A model generated the notes under the pieces. That model did not search any database. It saw nothing but the letters and a program-made list of their open reading frames with translations, and had not been told where the DNA came from. Below are positions 36,253-45,188 of a DNA stretch of 64,000 nt, one piece after another. This DNA comes from Pseudomonas sp. KU43P. Its GTDB lineage: Bacteria > Pseudomonadota > Gammaproteobacteria > Pseudomonadales > Pseudomonadaceae. Location: the NCBI RefSeq assembly GCF_033095865.1, contig NZ_AP019365.1, forward strand, positions 1,523,501-1,587,500, given 5' to 3'. How positions within the stretch are numbered: position 1 is the stretch's first letter; every line of letters starts with the position of its first letter. A program made the translations under genes and the position numbers.

Positions 36253-36479
36253 AAGGTTCTCCCTACTGAAAAATATTGGGGAGGCTCAGCGCCCGCCCCC
36301 ATGTTGGCATGTCTTCGGAAAGGGCCTGAATAGACAGGTTCTGGGGTTCCGGAAAACAGGCGCAAGTATTGCGAGGGCGAATGACAGAATAATGTCTAAT
36401 TAGTGGCACTGCGGTTAAGTAATTGAGTATTAAAGGGTCATTCCGCAATACTGGTGGCGTTCAGCAACGAGTCGATAAC

Positions 36480-37607
36480 GTGACCAGTCTCTACAGCCTT
36501 GCCCATCTGCGTGACCTGCCGGCGGCCACCTGGGACGCCTTGGTGCCCGAAGGCCAACCCTTCCTGCGTCATGCGTTTCTCAGTGCCATGGAAGACAGCG
36601 GGAGCGTGGCGCCTTCTGGCGGTTGGGCCGCCGAACACCTGGTGCTGGAGCGTGATGGGCAGGTGCGGGCATTGCTGCCGGCCTACCGCAAATGGCATTC
36701 GTTTGGTGAGTACGTGTTCGACCACGGTTGGGCCGATGCCTGTGAGCGAGCGGGTATCGCCTACTACCCGAAACTGTTGGGTGCGGTGCCGTTCAGCCCG
36801 GTCAGCGGCCCACGTTTGCTGACCACGGATCCCGCCGATGGCCTGCTGTTGCTGCAGGCGTTGCCGGAGTACCTGAACAAGGGCGGGCTTTCTGGTGCGC
36901 ACATCAACTTCACCGACGCCAGCCTCGACGAGCAGATGGCCGGCTTGCCGGGCTGGCTGGAGCGGCTGGGTTGCCAGTTCCATTGGCGCAACCAGGGCTA
37001 CCGCGACTTCCAGGATTTTCTCGACAGCCTGAGCTCACGCAAGCGCAAGCAGATGCGCAAGGAACGTGAGCAGGTGGCGGGGCAGGGCATCGACTTCCGT
37101 TGGTACCGAGGCGATGAACTGGACGAGGCGCAATGGGATTTCATCTATCTGTGCTACGCCAACACCTATGCGGTGCGCAGGCGTTCGCCGTACCTGACGC
37201 GTGAGTTCTTCAGCCTGCTGGCCGAGCGCATGCCCGAAGCGATACGGGTGGTGTTGGCCAGGCAAGGCGGGCGCGATGTGGCCATGGCCCTGAGCCTGGT
37301 CGGTGGCGACAGCTTGTTTGGTCGCTACTGGGGCTGCCTGGACGAATTCGATCGGCTGCATTTCGAAACCTGTTTCTACCAGGGCATGGACTTTGCCATT
37401 GCCGAAGGGCTGCAGCGCTTCGATGCCGGGGCACAGGGGGAGCACAAGCTGATTCGAGGGTTCGAGCCGGTGCTGACGCGGTCGTGGCATTACCTGCTGC
37501 ATCCAGGGCTGCGGCGGGCAGTCGAGGATTTTCTGCGTCAGGAGCGGGAGGGGGTGATGGGGTATGCCGAGGAGGCGCGGGGGATGTTGCCATATCGCCG
37601 GGATTGA
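36480..37607 (+). CDS. FemAB-like GNAT acyltransferase (DUF482/PF04339 type)
   Basis: A 375-residue cytosolic protein of the FemAB-like acyltransferase group often described as peptidoglycan biosynthesis/recognition. Typical segments are HLVLERDGQVRALLPAYRKWHSFGEYVFDHGWADACER and FLDSLSSRKRKQMRKERE, then GRYWGCLDEFDRLHFETCFYQG and GAQGEHKLIRGFEP. I use the GTG at 36480 (VTSLYSLAHL), since the frame before it begins with TTG and has poor family-like sequence. The acceptor molecule is unknown. Its own REPIN follows. Confidence 0.83.
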   Translation: MTSLYSLAHLRDLPAATWDALVPEGQPFLRHAFLSAMEDSGSVAPSGGWAAEHLVLERDGQVRALLPAYRKWHSFGEYVFDHGWADACERAGIAYYPKLLGAVPFSPVSGPRLLTTDPADGLLLLQALPEYLNKGGLSGAHINFTDASLDEQMAGLPGWLERLGCQFHWRNQGYRDFQDFLDSLSSRKRKQMRKEREQVAGQGIDFRWYRGDELDEAQWDFIYLCYANTYAVRRRSPYLTREFFSLLAERMPEAIRVVLARQGGRDVAMALSLVGGDSLFGRYWGCLDEFDRLHFETCFYQGMDFAIAEGLQRFDAGAQGEHKLIRGFEPVLTRSWHYLLHPGLRRAVEDFLRQEREGVMGYAEEARGMLPYRRD

Positions 37608-37625
37608 ATGGTTTGTTTCCTGCCC

Positions 37626-37720
37626 GGGCCCTATCGCCGGCAAGCCGGCTCCCACAGGTACACCACAAGTGTCGATAACTGTGCAGAACCAGTGGGAGCC
37701 GGCTTGCCGGCGATAGGGCC
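37626..37720. repeat. REP doublet (REPIN)
   Basis: Forward arm 37626-37660 and inverted arm 37690-37720; the second arm directly abuts the stop codon of the convergent ABC exporter gene. Confidence 0.92.
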
Positions 37721-39553
37721 TCAATCTACCCCAACGAACCCCCCGGTCTGGTGATGCCACAACCGGGCATACAACCCCTGCTGCTCCAGCAATTCACTGT
37801 GGCTGCCACTCTCGACAATATGCCCTTTGTCCAGCACCACCAGCCGGTCCATCCGGGCAATGGTCGAAAGCCGGTGGGCAATGGCGATCACCGTCTTCCC
37901 CTGCATCAAGGTCTCCAGGCTTTCCTGGATCGCCGCTTCCACTTCCGAGTCCAGCGCCGACGTCGCTTCGTCCATGATCAGGATCGGCGCGTTCTTCAAC
38001 AGCACCCGGGCAATGGCGATGCGCTGGCGCTGGCCACCGGACAACTTCACCCCGCGTTCGCCGACATGGGCATCGAAGCCGGTGCGCCCCTGGGCATCGG
38101 AGAGCAGCGGGATGAAATCGTCGGCCCGCGCCCGGCGCACGGCCTCGCGTAGCGCCGCCTCGCTGGCATCGGGCCGGCCATACAGCAGGTTGTCGCGAAT
38201 CGAGCGGTGCAGCAGCGAAGTGTCCTGGGTGATCATGCCGATCTGCGCGCGCAGGCTGGCCTGGCTGACGTCGGCGATGTTCTGCCCGTCGATCAGGATG
38301 CGCCCACCCTGTACGTCATAGAGCCGCAGCAGCAGGTTCACCAGGGTCGATTTGCCGGCGCCGGACGGGCCGATCAGGCCGATCTTTTCGCCCGGGCGGA
38401 TATCCAGGCTCAGCCCCTCGATCACATTGCTGCCCTTGCCGTAATGAAAGTCCACATCGTCGAAGCGCACCGCGCCACGGCTGACCTTCAGCGGCGGGGC
38501 CTGGGGCTTGTCGGTGACGGTGACCGGCTGGGCAATGGTCTGCAGGCCGTCCTGGACCATGCCGATGTTCTCGAAGATGCCGTTGACCACCCACATGATC
38601 CAGCCGGACATGTTGACGATACGAATCACCAGCCCGGTGGCCAGGGCGATGGCGCCGACGGTGATCAGCGACTGGCTCCACAGCCACAGGGCAAGGCCGG
38701 TGGTGGCGACTACCAGCAGGCCGTTGAGGGAGGTGATGACCACATCCATGCTGGTGACGACGCGGGAGGCCAGCTGGGTTTTCTCGGTTTGCTCGCGGAT
38801 CGCTTCGCGGGCGTATTGCTGTTCGTAGTCGGTGTGGGCGAACAGCTTGAGGGTTGCGATGTTGGTGTAGCCGTCGACGATACGGCCCATCAGCTTGGAG
38901 CGCGCATCGGAGGAGATCACCGAACGTTCCTTGACCCTGGGCACGAAGTAGAACAGCGAAGCGATATAGGCACCGATCCATACCAGCAGCGGCAGCATCA
39001 GGCGCCAGTCGGCCTCGGCGAACAGCACCAGCGAGGTGACGGCGTAGATCAGCACATGCCACAAAGCATCGACCGCCTGCACCGCCGAGTCGCGCAGGGA
39101 GTTGCCGGTCTGCATGATGCGCTGGGCGATACGCCCGGCGAAATCGCTCTGGAAGAAGTTCAGGCTCTGCTTGAGCACATAGGTGTGGTTCTGCCAGCGG
39201 ATCAGGCTGGTCATGCCGGGGTTGATGGTCTGGTGCACCAGCAGGTCGTGCAGGCCGAAGAAGATCGGCCGCAACACCAGGATCACCACCAGCATCCAGA
39301 TCAGCTCGCCACTGTGTTCGCTGAAGAAGTTGGCATTGGGTGTGCCCTGGGCCAGGTCGATGATGCGGCTCAGGTAGCTGAACATCGCCACCTCGATCAG
39401 CGAGGCGAACAGGCCGACCACCAGCAAGGCAAGGAAGCTCGGCCACACCTGGCGCAGGTAATACAGGTAGAACGGCCACACTCGGGTGGGCGGCGATTCG
39501 CTCGGGGCGTCGCGGAAGATGTCGATCAGTTGCTCGAAGCGGCGGTACAGCAT
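37721..39553 (-). CDS. ABC exporter, fused membrane and ATPase domains
   Basis: A 610-residue half-transporter of the MsbA/multidrug type that works as a homodimer in the inner membrane. Six transmembrane segments fill about residues 30-330. The ATPase follows, with GPSGAGKST near 403, LSGGQRQRIAIAR near 510 and ILIMDEATSALD near 533. It is larger at the N-terminus than MsbA, with a cytosolic lead of 25 residues. Substrate (lipid or drug) cannot be told. A 9-bp hairpin separates it from the cyclophilin gene upstream on the same strand. Confidence 0.9.
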   Translation of the reverse strand: MLYRRFEQLIDIFRDAPSESPPTRVWPFYLYYLRQVWPSFLALLVVGLFASLIEVAMFSYLSRIIDLAQGTPNANFFSEHSGELIWMLVVILVLRPIFFGLHDLLVHQTINPGMTSLIRWQNHTYVLKQSLNFFQSDFAGRIAQRIMQTGNSLRDSAVQAVDALWHVLIYAVTSLVLFAEADWRLMLPLLVWIGAYIASLFYFVPRVKERSVISSDARSKLMGRIVDGYTNIATLKLFAHTDYEQQYAREAIREQTEKTQLASRVVTSMDVVITSLNGLLVVATTGLALWLWSQSLITVGAIALATGLVIRIVNMSGWIMWVVNGIFENIGMVQDGLQTIAQPVTVTDKPQAPPLKVSRGAVRFDDVDFHYGKGSNVIEGLSLDIRPGEKIGLIGPSGAGKSTLVNLLLRLYDVQGGRILIDGQNIADVSQASLRAQIGMITQDTSLLHRSIRDNLLYGRPDASEAALREAVRRARADDFIPLLSDAQGRTGFDAHVGERGVKLSGGQRQRIAIARVLLKNAPILIMDEATSALDSEVEAAIQESLETLMQGKTVIAIAHRLSTIARMDRLVVLDKGHIVESGSHSELLEQQGLYARLWHHQTGGFVGVD

Positions 39554-39587
39554 GGGTGACGAGACTCCTGTGCTACCCGACCTCAGA

Positions 39588-39611
39588 AGGTTTCACGTCC
39601 TTGTGAAACCT
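39588..39611 (-). terminator. Perfect 9-bp hairpin after ppiA
   Basis: AGGTTTCAC (39588-39596) pairs perfectly with GTGAAACCT (39603-39611) around a 6-base loop, five bases after the ppiA stop. There is no T run, so it may be a 3'-end stabiliser rather than a strong terminator. Confidence 0.5.
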
Positions 39612-39615
39612 GCGG

Positions 39616-40173
39616 TCAGTCGATGCGTTTGGCAGACTTGATGAAGACCGGATCGGCCGGTACATCGCGCATGCCTTTCTTGACGGTGGTCGGCGAATTG
39701 ACGATCTGGTCGACCACCTCCATGCCCTTGGTGACCTTGCCGAACACGGCGTAGCCACGGTCACGGCCCGGGTTGAGGAAGTCATTGTCGTTCACGTTGA
39801 TGAAGAACTGGCTGGTGGCCGAATTCGGATCGGAAGTGCGCGCCATCGACAGGGTGCCGCGGGTGTTCTGCAGGCCGTTGCTGGCCTCGTTACGGATCGG
39901 GTCACGGGTCTGCTTCTGCACCATCTGTTCGGTGAAGCCACCGCCCTGGACCATGAAGCCCGGGATCACGCGATGGAAAATGGTGTTGTTGTAGAAACCG
40001 CTGTCGACGTACTCGAGGAAGTTCTTGGTACTGATCGGTGCCTTCTCGGCGTTGAGCTCGATTTCGACCTGGCCGAAGCTGGTGTCCAGCAAGACGTGCG
40101 GGGTCTTGTCGGAAGCCATGACGCTGGTGGCGAAGGCGACCGAGCAGGCGGTGAGCAGAAGTTTTTTCAGCAT
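39616..40173 (-). CDS. ppiA: Periplasmic peptidyl-prolyl cis-trans isomerase A (cyclophilin)
   Basis: A 185-residue cyclophilin that speeds proline isomerisation in periplasmic protein folding. Residues 1-20 are a Sec signal peptide ([20 protein letters not shown]). The core motifs are [15 protein letters not shown] near 59-73 and [14 protein letters not shown] near 117-130; the catalytic Arg and Phe are present, while the Trp of eukaryotic forms is absent as in bacterial PpiA. Its start overlaps the hydrolase stop by seven bases, so the two are co-transcribed. Confidence 0.95.
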   Translation of the reverse strand: MLKKLLLTACSVAFATSVMASDKTPHVLLDTSFGQVEIELNAEKAPISTKNFLEYVDSGFYNNTIFHRVIPGFMVQGGGFTEQMVQKQTRDPIRNEASNGLQNTRGTLSMARTSDPNSATSQFFINVNDNDFLNPGRDRGYAVFGKVTKGMEVVDQIVNSPTTVKKGMRDVPADPVFIKSAKRID

Positions 40174-40979
40174 GGGCTCAAAGATCCTTGAGAGGTGGAA
40201 GCGGCTGCGAGGAACTGCAGCAATGTCTGGTTGAAGACCTCGGGTTGGTCGAGGGGGGTAGCGTGCCGGGAATCGTCGATGACTACCAGCTTTGCCTGGG
40301 GCATCAGGGCGACGTAGCGTTCTTTAAGTTGTACCGGGGTGTAATCGTGGTCGGCGGCGATCACCAGCGTGGGACAGTGGATCTGCCCGATGCGTTCCTG
40401 CACGCCCCAGTCGACGATGGCGTCGAAACTCTTGAGGTAGGCACGTTTGTCGTTGCGGGCCCAGCGCTGGGCCATCTTGTGCCGCAGCTCGGTTTGTTCA
40501 GGTTTGGGGAACAGGCGTTCGGCCAGGCCCTTGCCGACCGTCTCGACACTGAGGATGCGTGCCAGGCCCCAGCGCTTGGCCCACCAGATCCAGTCGCTGC
40601 GGGTGCGGCGCTTGACCTCGGGGGCGCTGTTGACGATGCACAGGCTGCGCAGCCAGTGAGGGTGGTCGACGGCGAACTGGAAACCGACCATGCCACCCAT
40701 GGACAGCCCCACGAAATGCACAGGGCCTGTCTGCAGGTGTTCCAACAGGGCCAGCAGGTCTTCGCTGAAGGTGGCGATCTGGTAACCGTCGCGGGGTTTG
40801 TCGGAGCGGCCGTGACCACGGATGTCCATCAGGATTACCCGGTAGTGGCGGCTCAGCGCCGGTAGCTGCAGTTCCCAGTCCTGGCTGCTGGAGCCCAGGC
40901 CGTGCAGCAGTACCAGGGGTTCGCCCTGGCCGTATTCCTGATAATGCAGTGAGCATCCTTCATGTTCGAAATAGGCCAT
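40167..40979 (-). CDS. Alpha/beta hydrolase
   Basis: A 270-residue serine hydrolase. The HG motif [12 protein letters not shown] is near residue 26, the nucleophile elbow GLSMGGMVG near 90-98, and the acid/base residues lie in IAADHDYTP and [12 protein letters not shown]. This pattern resembles 3-oxoadipate enol-lactonase and BioH-like esterases. Start at 40979 ([13 protein letters not shown]), since the longer frame to 41135 overlaps the regulator gene in another frame. It overlaps ppiA by seven bases. Substrate unknown. Confidence 0.87.
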   Translation of the reverse strand: MAYFEHEGCSLHYQEYGQGEPLVLLHGLGSSSQDWELQLPALSRHYRVILMDIRGHGRSDKPRDGYQIATFSEDLLALLEHLQTGPVHFVGLSMGGMVGFQFAVDHPHWLRSLCIVNSAPEVKRRTRSDWIWWAKRWGLARILSVETVGKGLAERLFPKPEQTELRHKMAQRWARNDKRAYLKSFDAIVDWGVQERIGQIHCPTLVIAADHDYTPVQLKERYVALMPQAKLVVIDDSRHATPLDQPEVFNQTLLQFLAAASTSQGSLSPC

Positions 40980-40992
40980 GGGCGCGGTCCTC

Positions 40993-41916
40993 TCAGGCTT
41001 GCGGGGGGGCTGCGAAGGGCACGTCCAGCGGCGCGGTGTCGAAATTGCGCAGCAGGTCGATGAGAATCTGCGTGGCCGGGCCCAGGGTCTTCTCTTTGCT
41101 CGAATAAAGGTAGAACAGTGGGTGGCGGCTGCCACCCTGATCCAGCGGCAATGGCTTGAGCACGCCTTCGCGCAGCTCGCGTTCGATCATGTGCCGCGGC
41201 AGCCAGGCGAAGCCCAGGCCGCTGCTGACGAAGGTGGTGGCGGTGCCCAGGCTGCCCACTGTCCAGCGCTGCTCGGCACCGAGCCAGCCGACATCGCGTG
41301 GCTGCGCGCGGCCGGAGTCGCGAATTACCACTTGCAGTTGGCTCTCCAGGTCCTGGAAGGTCAGTTCGCGGCCCAGGCGGTGCAGGCTGTGTTCGGGGTG
41401 GGCGACGGCGACGAATTCCACCGCGCTCAATTCGGCGCCCAGGTAGCCACCGATGCTGTAGCTACTGATGGCCAGGTCCGCGATGCCCTCATGCATCACT
41501 TCCTCGACGCCCGACAGCACCTCTTCGCGCAGGCGCACCCGGCAACCGCGGCTTTGCGGCATGAACGCGGCCAAGGCGCGCACCAGGCGGGCACTGGGGT
41601 AGGCGGCGTCGACGACCACGCGTACCTCGGCTTCCCAGCCCTGTTCCATGTGATGGGCCAGGTCTTCGAGCTGGCTGGCCTGCTTGACCAAGTGCCGCGA
41701 GCGACGCAGCAGCACATTGCCAGCTTCGGTGAGCACGGCCTTGCGCCCGTCGATGCGCAGCAGGGGTACGCCCAGTTGCTCCTGCATGCGCGCCACGGTG
41801 TAGCTCACCGACGACTGCGACCGGTGCAAGGCATCGGCGGCCTGGGCAAACCCTCCGTGATCGACCACTGCCTGCAGGGTTCGCCACTGATCCAGGGTTA
41901 CGCGCGGCGCTTTCAT
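40993..41916 (-). CDS. LysR family transcriptional regulator
   Basis: A 307-residue LysR protein. The helix-turn-helix is at about 16-45 (GGFAQAADALHRSQSSVSYT), followed by an LysR substrate domain (VRVVVDAAYPSARLVRALAAF and later GLGFAWLPRHMI). I start at 41916 (MKAPRVTLDQW), preceded by GGAG; the frame to 42408 reads through the divergent small gene and is not real. It lies 13 bases before the hydrolase start and may share its transcript. Divergent neighbours are a periplasmic protein and azoreductase genes, possible targets. Confidence 0.9.
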   Translation of the reverse strand: MKAPRVTLDQWRTLQAVVDHGGFAQAADALHRSQSSVSYTVARMQEQLGVPLLRIDGRKAVLTEAGNVLLRRSRHLVKQASQLEDLAHHMEQGWEAEVRVVVDAAYPSARLVRALAAFMPQSRGCRVRLREEVLSGVEEVMHEGIADLAISSYSIGGYLGAELSAVEFVAVAHPEHSLHRLGRELTFQDLESQLQVVIRDSGRAQPRDVGWLGAEQRWTVGSLGTATTFVSSGLGFAWLPRHMIERELREGVLKPLPLDQGGSRHPLFYLYSSKEKTLGPATQILIDLLRNFDTAPLDVPFAAPPQA

Positions 41917-41964
41917 CTTTGGCTCCTGTTGTCCTAAGCTGCGCTCTTTCAAGGAGAGCGCCCC

Positions 41965-42279
41965 ATGAAGAAATGTTGTGCGGCAATATTGATGTGCCTG
42001 CCCCTGGGGGCCATGGCTTACCCCATCGATGTGGAGAAGGAACTGGCCGGGGTCAAGCTGGACTACACCGCCTATGACACCGCCTACGACATCGGTGCCA
42101 TTACCCTGAACAACTATGGGCAAGTGCCAGCAGCCTGCAAGGTGACGTTCCGCAATGGCCCGGAAGCGCCCCGGGTACGCCGGGTCAACGTGCCGGCGGG
42201 CAAAAGCGTGGATGTGACGGCCAAGTTCAACCGGCAGATCATCAAACTGCGTATCGCGCTGGACTGTAAAACGGAATAA
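41965..42279 (+). CDS. Small periplasmic protein, function unknown
   Basis: A 104-residue exported protein. Residues 1-18 form a signal peptide (MKKCCAAILMCLPLGAMA). The mature part begins YPIDVEKELAGVKLDYTAYDTAYDIG and has a beta-rich look (ITLNNYGQVPAACKVTFRNGPEAP), ending with a Cys (LDCKTE) that could pair with Cys58. It resembles an Ig-like or DUF domain of pseudomonads; I do not recognise a function. A strong GGAG lies 9 bases before the ATG. Divergent from the LysR gene. Confidence 0.85.
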   Translation: MKKCCAAILMCLPLGAMAYPIDVEKELAGVKLDYTAYDTAYDIGAITLNNYGQVPAACKVTFRNGPEAPRVRRVNVPAGKSVDVTAKFNRQIIKLRIALDCKTE

Positions 42280-42288
42280 AACGGATAA

Positions 42289-42332
42289 ATCGATAGGTTG
42301 AACCGACTTTTTACGCTTTTTTATCGATAGGT
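42289..42332. promoter_or_regulatory. Direct repeat ATCGATAGGT x2 upstream of azoR
   Basis: ATCGATAGGT is found at 42289-42298 and 42323-42332, 34 bases apart, 57-100 bases before the azoreductase start. It may be an operator, for example for the nearby LysR protein. Confidence 0.45.
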
Positions 42333-42388
42333 CAAGCCTTAATCTCACCTCCATCGAATCGCAACCTTTTTTGCCGATGGAGGCATCC

Positions 42389-42988
42389 ATGTCCCGCGTA
42401 CTCATCATCGAAAGCAGCGCCCGCCAGCAGGATTCCGTTTCCCGTCAACTGACCCGCGACTTCATCCAGCAATGGCAGGCGGCGCATCCGGCAGACGAGA
42501 TCACTGTGCGCGACCTCGCCGTGACCCCGGTGCCCCACCTGGACGCCAACCTGCTTGGTGGCTGGATGAAGCCTGAAGATCAGCGTAGCGCCGCCGAACT
42601 GGATGCCCTGGCCCGTTCTAACGAACTGACCGATGAATTGCTGGCCGCCGATGTGCTGGTGATGGCTGCGCCGATGTACAACTTCACCATCCCCAGCACG
42701 CTGAAGGCCTGGCTCGATCACGTGCTGCGTGCTGGTATCACCTTCAAGTACACCCCCACCGGCCCGCAAGGTTTGTTGACCGGCAAACGCGCCATCGTCC
42801 TGACGGCCCGTGGCGGCATCCATGCCGGCGCCACCAGCGACCATCAGGAGCCGTACCTGCGTCAGGTGATGGCGTTCATCGGCATTCATGATGTGAACTT
42901 CATCCATGCCGAAGGCCTGAACATGAGCGGTGACTTCCACGAGAAAGGCATCAACCAGGCCAAGGCCAAGCTGGCTGCGGTGGCATGA
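42389..42988 (+). CDS. azoR: FMN-dependent NADH-azoreductase
   Basis: A 199-residue flavodoxin-fold enzyme that reduces quinones and azo compounds with NADH. The FMN phosphate loop is IESSARQQDSVSRQL near residues 6-20, the isoalloxazine loop is APMYNFTIPSTLKAWLDH near 94-111, and a third contact is TARGG near 141. The ATG at 42389 follows GGAGG by six bases. A clean terminator is 50 bases after the stop, so it is a single-gene unit. Quinone detoxification is the likely physiological role. Confidence 0.93.
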   Translation: MSRVLIIESSARQQDSVSRQLTRDFIQQWQAAHPADEITVRDLAVTPVPHLDANLLGGWMKPEDQRSAAELDALARSNELTDELLAADVLVMAAPMYNFTIPSTLKAWLDHVLRAGITFKYTPTGPQGLLTGKRAIVLTARGGIHAGATSDHQEPYLRQVMAFIGIHDVNFIHAEGLNMSGDFHEKGINQAKAKLAAVA

Positions 42989-43040
42989 GCGGTAACGAAT
43001 TCCCAACCTTGACACCTTGTTTGCTCCTTTGGGTGTACCT

Positions 43041-43067
43041 GCCCGGCCTTCATGGCCGGGCTTTTTT
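43041..43067 (+). terminator. Rho-independent terminator of azoR
   Basis: GCCCGGCC (43041-43048) and GGCCGGGC (43054-43061) form a perfect 8-bp stem with a TTCAT loop, followed by six T (43062-43067). Confidence 0.95.
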
Positions 43068-43078
43068 GTGTCTGTTCC

Positions 43079-43171
43079 GGCCCTGTCGCCGGCAGGCCGG
43101 CTCCCACAGGTACAGCGCAAGCCTTGAAGGCTGAGGTGTCTCTGTGGGAGCTGGCTTGCCAGCGATGGGCT
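43079..43171. repeat. REP doublet (REPIN)
   Basis: Forward arm 43079-43110 (core GCCGGCAGGCCGGC) and inverted variant arm 43143-43171, between tandem genes directly after the azoR terminator. Confidence 0.9.
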
Positions 43172-43255
43172 GCAAAGCAGCCCCCACATTCATCATGGTT
43201 GAACACCCCACCCGCAACCCGCTAAGGTCGCCGCCTTGATCCACGAGAGGCAACC

Positions 43256-44131
43256 ATGGGCTACCTGATAATCGTCGCGCTGATCCAGGCGTTTTCCTTC
43301 AGCCTGATTGGCGAGTACCTGGCCGGGCACGTCGACAGCTATTTCGCCGTGCTTGCGCGCGTGGTGCTGGCTGGCCTGGTATTTCTGCCGCTGACCCGCT
43401 GGCGCCAGGTCGAGCCGCGTTTCATGCGTTCGATGCTGCTGATCGGCGCGCTGCAGTACGGCATCACCTATGTCTGCCTGTACCTGAGCTTCCGCGTGCT
43501 GACGGTGCCGGAAGTACTGCTGTTCACCATCCTCACCCCCCTGCATGTGACGCTGATCGAAGACGCTCTCAACCGGCGTTTCAACCCCTGGGCACTGCTT
43601 GCCGCGCTGGTGGCGGTGGCGGGCGCCGGAGTGATTCGCTTCGACAGCATCAGTGGCGACTTCTTCATTGGCTTCCTGCTGCTGCAACTGGCCAACTTCA
43701 CCTACGCTGCCGGCCAGGTGCTGTATCGCCATCTGATCGCCCGCCACCCCAGCGACCTGCCGCACTACAAGCGCTTCGGCTACTTCTACCTGGGTGCCTT
43801 GATCGTCGTGCTGCCGGCCTTCCTGCTGTTCGGTAATGCCCAGCACCTGCCGAGCACCGAGGTGCAGTGGCTGGTGCTACTATTCCTCGGCCTGTGCCCG
43901 ACGGCGCTGGGGCTGTACTGGTGGAACAAGGGCGCCTGCCTGGTTTCCGGAGGCACGCTGGCGGTGATGAACAACCTGCACGTGCCGGTGGGCTTGCTGC
44001 TCAACCTGCTGATCTGGAACCAGCACGAGCCCCTCGGCCGGCTGTTCATTGGCGGCGCGATCATCCTCGCGTCGGTGTGGCTGAGCCGCCTGGGCAGCCG
44101 CGCTGAAGCACCGCTGACGCACAAGGCCTGA
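43256..44131 (+). CDS. EamA/DMT-family transporter, CRP-type
   Basis: A 291-residue membrane protein with ten predicted transmembrane segments in two EamA halves (first LARVVLAGLVFLPL, second NFTYAAGQVLYRHL then PTALGLYWWNKGACLVSGG). The pattern is that of carboxylate/amino acid/amine exporters. The start at 43256 is followed at once by a membrane segment. The next gene begins two bases after the stop, so it forms an operon with an AEC-type carrier. Substrate unknown. Confidence 0.88.
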   Translation: MGYLIIVALIQAFSFSLIGEYLAGHVDSYFAVLARVVLAGLVFLPLTRWRQVEPRFMRSMLLIGALQYGITYVCLYLSFRVLTVPEVLLFTILTPLHVTLIEDALNRRFNPWALLAALVAVAGAGVIRFDSISGDFFIGFLLLQLANFTYAAGQVLYRHLIARHPSDLPHYKRFGYFYLGALIVVLPAFLLFGNAQHLPSTEVQWLVLLFLGLCPTALGLYWWNKGACLVSGGTLAVMNNLHVPVGLLLNLLIWNQHEPLGRLFIGGAIILASVWLSRLGSRAEAPLTHKA

Positions 44132-44132
44132 C

Positions 44133-45068
44133 ATGCACACCATCTTCGTCATCGTGGCGCCGATCTTCGCCCTGATCCTGGTCGGTTATCTGTGCCGGCG
44201 CAGCAACAAGCTCGGCGACAAGGCCGCTGCCGAGATCAACAAGATGGTGGTGTGGCTGTGCCTGCCGGCCTTGCTGTTCAAGGTCACAGCCACCGCGACC
44301 TGGAGCGAGATCTGGCATCCCGGCTTCATCGTCGCGTTCGGCGCGGGGGCGCTGGCGATGTTCCTCGCGACCCTGGCCTGGCGCCTGTACAGCGGCCACG
44401 GCCTGGTGGCGGCGAGCATCGATGGCTTGAGCGCGGGGTATGCCAATACCGGTTACATCGGTATTCCGCTGTGCCTGTTGCTGTTTGGCCAGCCGGGTTT
44501 GCAGCCGGCGTTGATCTCGTCGCTGATCGTGGTGTGCCTGGTGTTTGCGATCTCGCTGACACTGATCGAGATCGGCCTGCAAGAGGAGCGGCAGATTGGC
44601 CGTGCAATCGTCGTGGTGGGCAAGGCGCTGGCGAAGAACCCGCTGGTGATCTCGCCGGTGGCGGGGGCGGGCTGGGCGATGTCCGGGTTGGGGTTGGCCG
44701 AGCCGGTGATGCATTTTCTCGACATGCTGGCGCTGGCCACCACGCCTTGCGCGCTGGTGTCGCTGGGGGCGTTTCTGGCCGAAAAACGCACGGGCGCGCA
44801 AGCCAGCCCTTGGCCGTTGGTGGCCATGAAGCTGGTGGGGCAGCCGGCGCTGACCTGGGTGCTGGCGTTCAAGGTGTTCAGCCTGCCGAGCATGTGGGCG
44901 GCGTCGGCGGTGTTGCTGGCGGCGCTGCCGACCGGGACCGGGCCGTTCATGCTGGCGGAGTATTACAACCGCGAGGCGGGGCTGATTTCGCGGACGATCC
45001 TGTTGTCGACGGTGGCTTCGTTGGTGACTTTGACGGGGTTGTTGTACTTGCTGGGTTATGCGGGGTAA
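44133..45068 (+). CDS. AEC family (auxin efflux carrier-like) transporter
   Basis: A 311-residue membrane protein with ten transmembrane segments and the AEC signs: IFALILVGYLCRRSNKLGDKAA at the N-terminus, an internal SAGYANTGYIGIPL motif near residue 105, and a second NP-containing half (AKNPLVISPVAGAGWAMSG). Bacterial members carry malonate, malate or other small organic acids. It directly follows a DMT exporter gene, so the two may handle related metabolites. Confidence 0.88.
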   Translation: MHTIFVIVAPIFALILVGYLCRRSNKLGDKAAAEINKMVVWLCLPALLFKVTATATWSEIWHPGFIVAFGAGALAMFLATLAWRLYSGHGLVAASIDGLSAGYANTGYIGIPLCLLLFGQPGLQPALISSLIVVCLVFAISLTLIEIGLQEERQIGRAIVVVGKALAKNPLVISPVAGAGWAMSGLGLAEPVMHFLDMLALATTPCALVSLGAFLAEKRTGAQASPWPLVAMKLVGQPALTWVLAFKVFSLPSMWAASAVLLAALPTGTGPFMLAEYYNREAGLISRTILLSTVASLVTLTGLLYLLGYAG

Positions 45069-45072
45069 TTGA

Positions 45073-45168
45073 GGGCCCTATCGCCGGCAAGCCGGCTCCT
45101 ACAGATACACCACAGTATTCGAAACTTGTGGTGTCTCTGTGGGAGCTGGCTTGCCGGCGATAGGGCCG
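45073..45168. repeat. REP doublet (REPIN)
   Basis: Forward arm 45073-45106 and inverted arm 45136-45168; the inner sequences (ACACCACA and TGTGGTGT) also pair, lengthening the hairpin. Lies between convergent genes. Confidence 0.9.
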
Positions 45169-45188
45169 CAAAGCGGCCCCCGGCAATC

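Noticed and set aside
38207..39559. 450-residue frame opposite the ABC exporter
   Set aside because: His/Asp/Gln-rich antisense shadow; the exporter on the other strand has all family motifs.
40993..42408. Longer LysR frame starting at 42408
   Set aside because: The first 164 codons run antisense to the divergent periplasmic gene and the azoR leader; LysR homology begins only at 41916.
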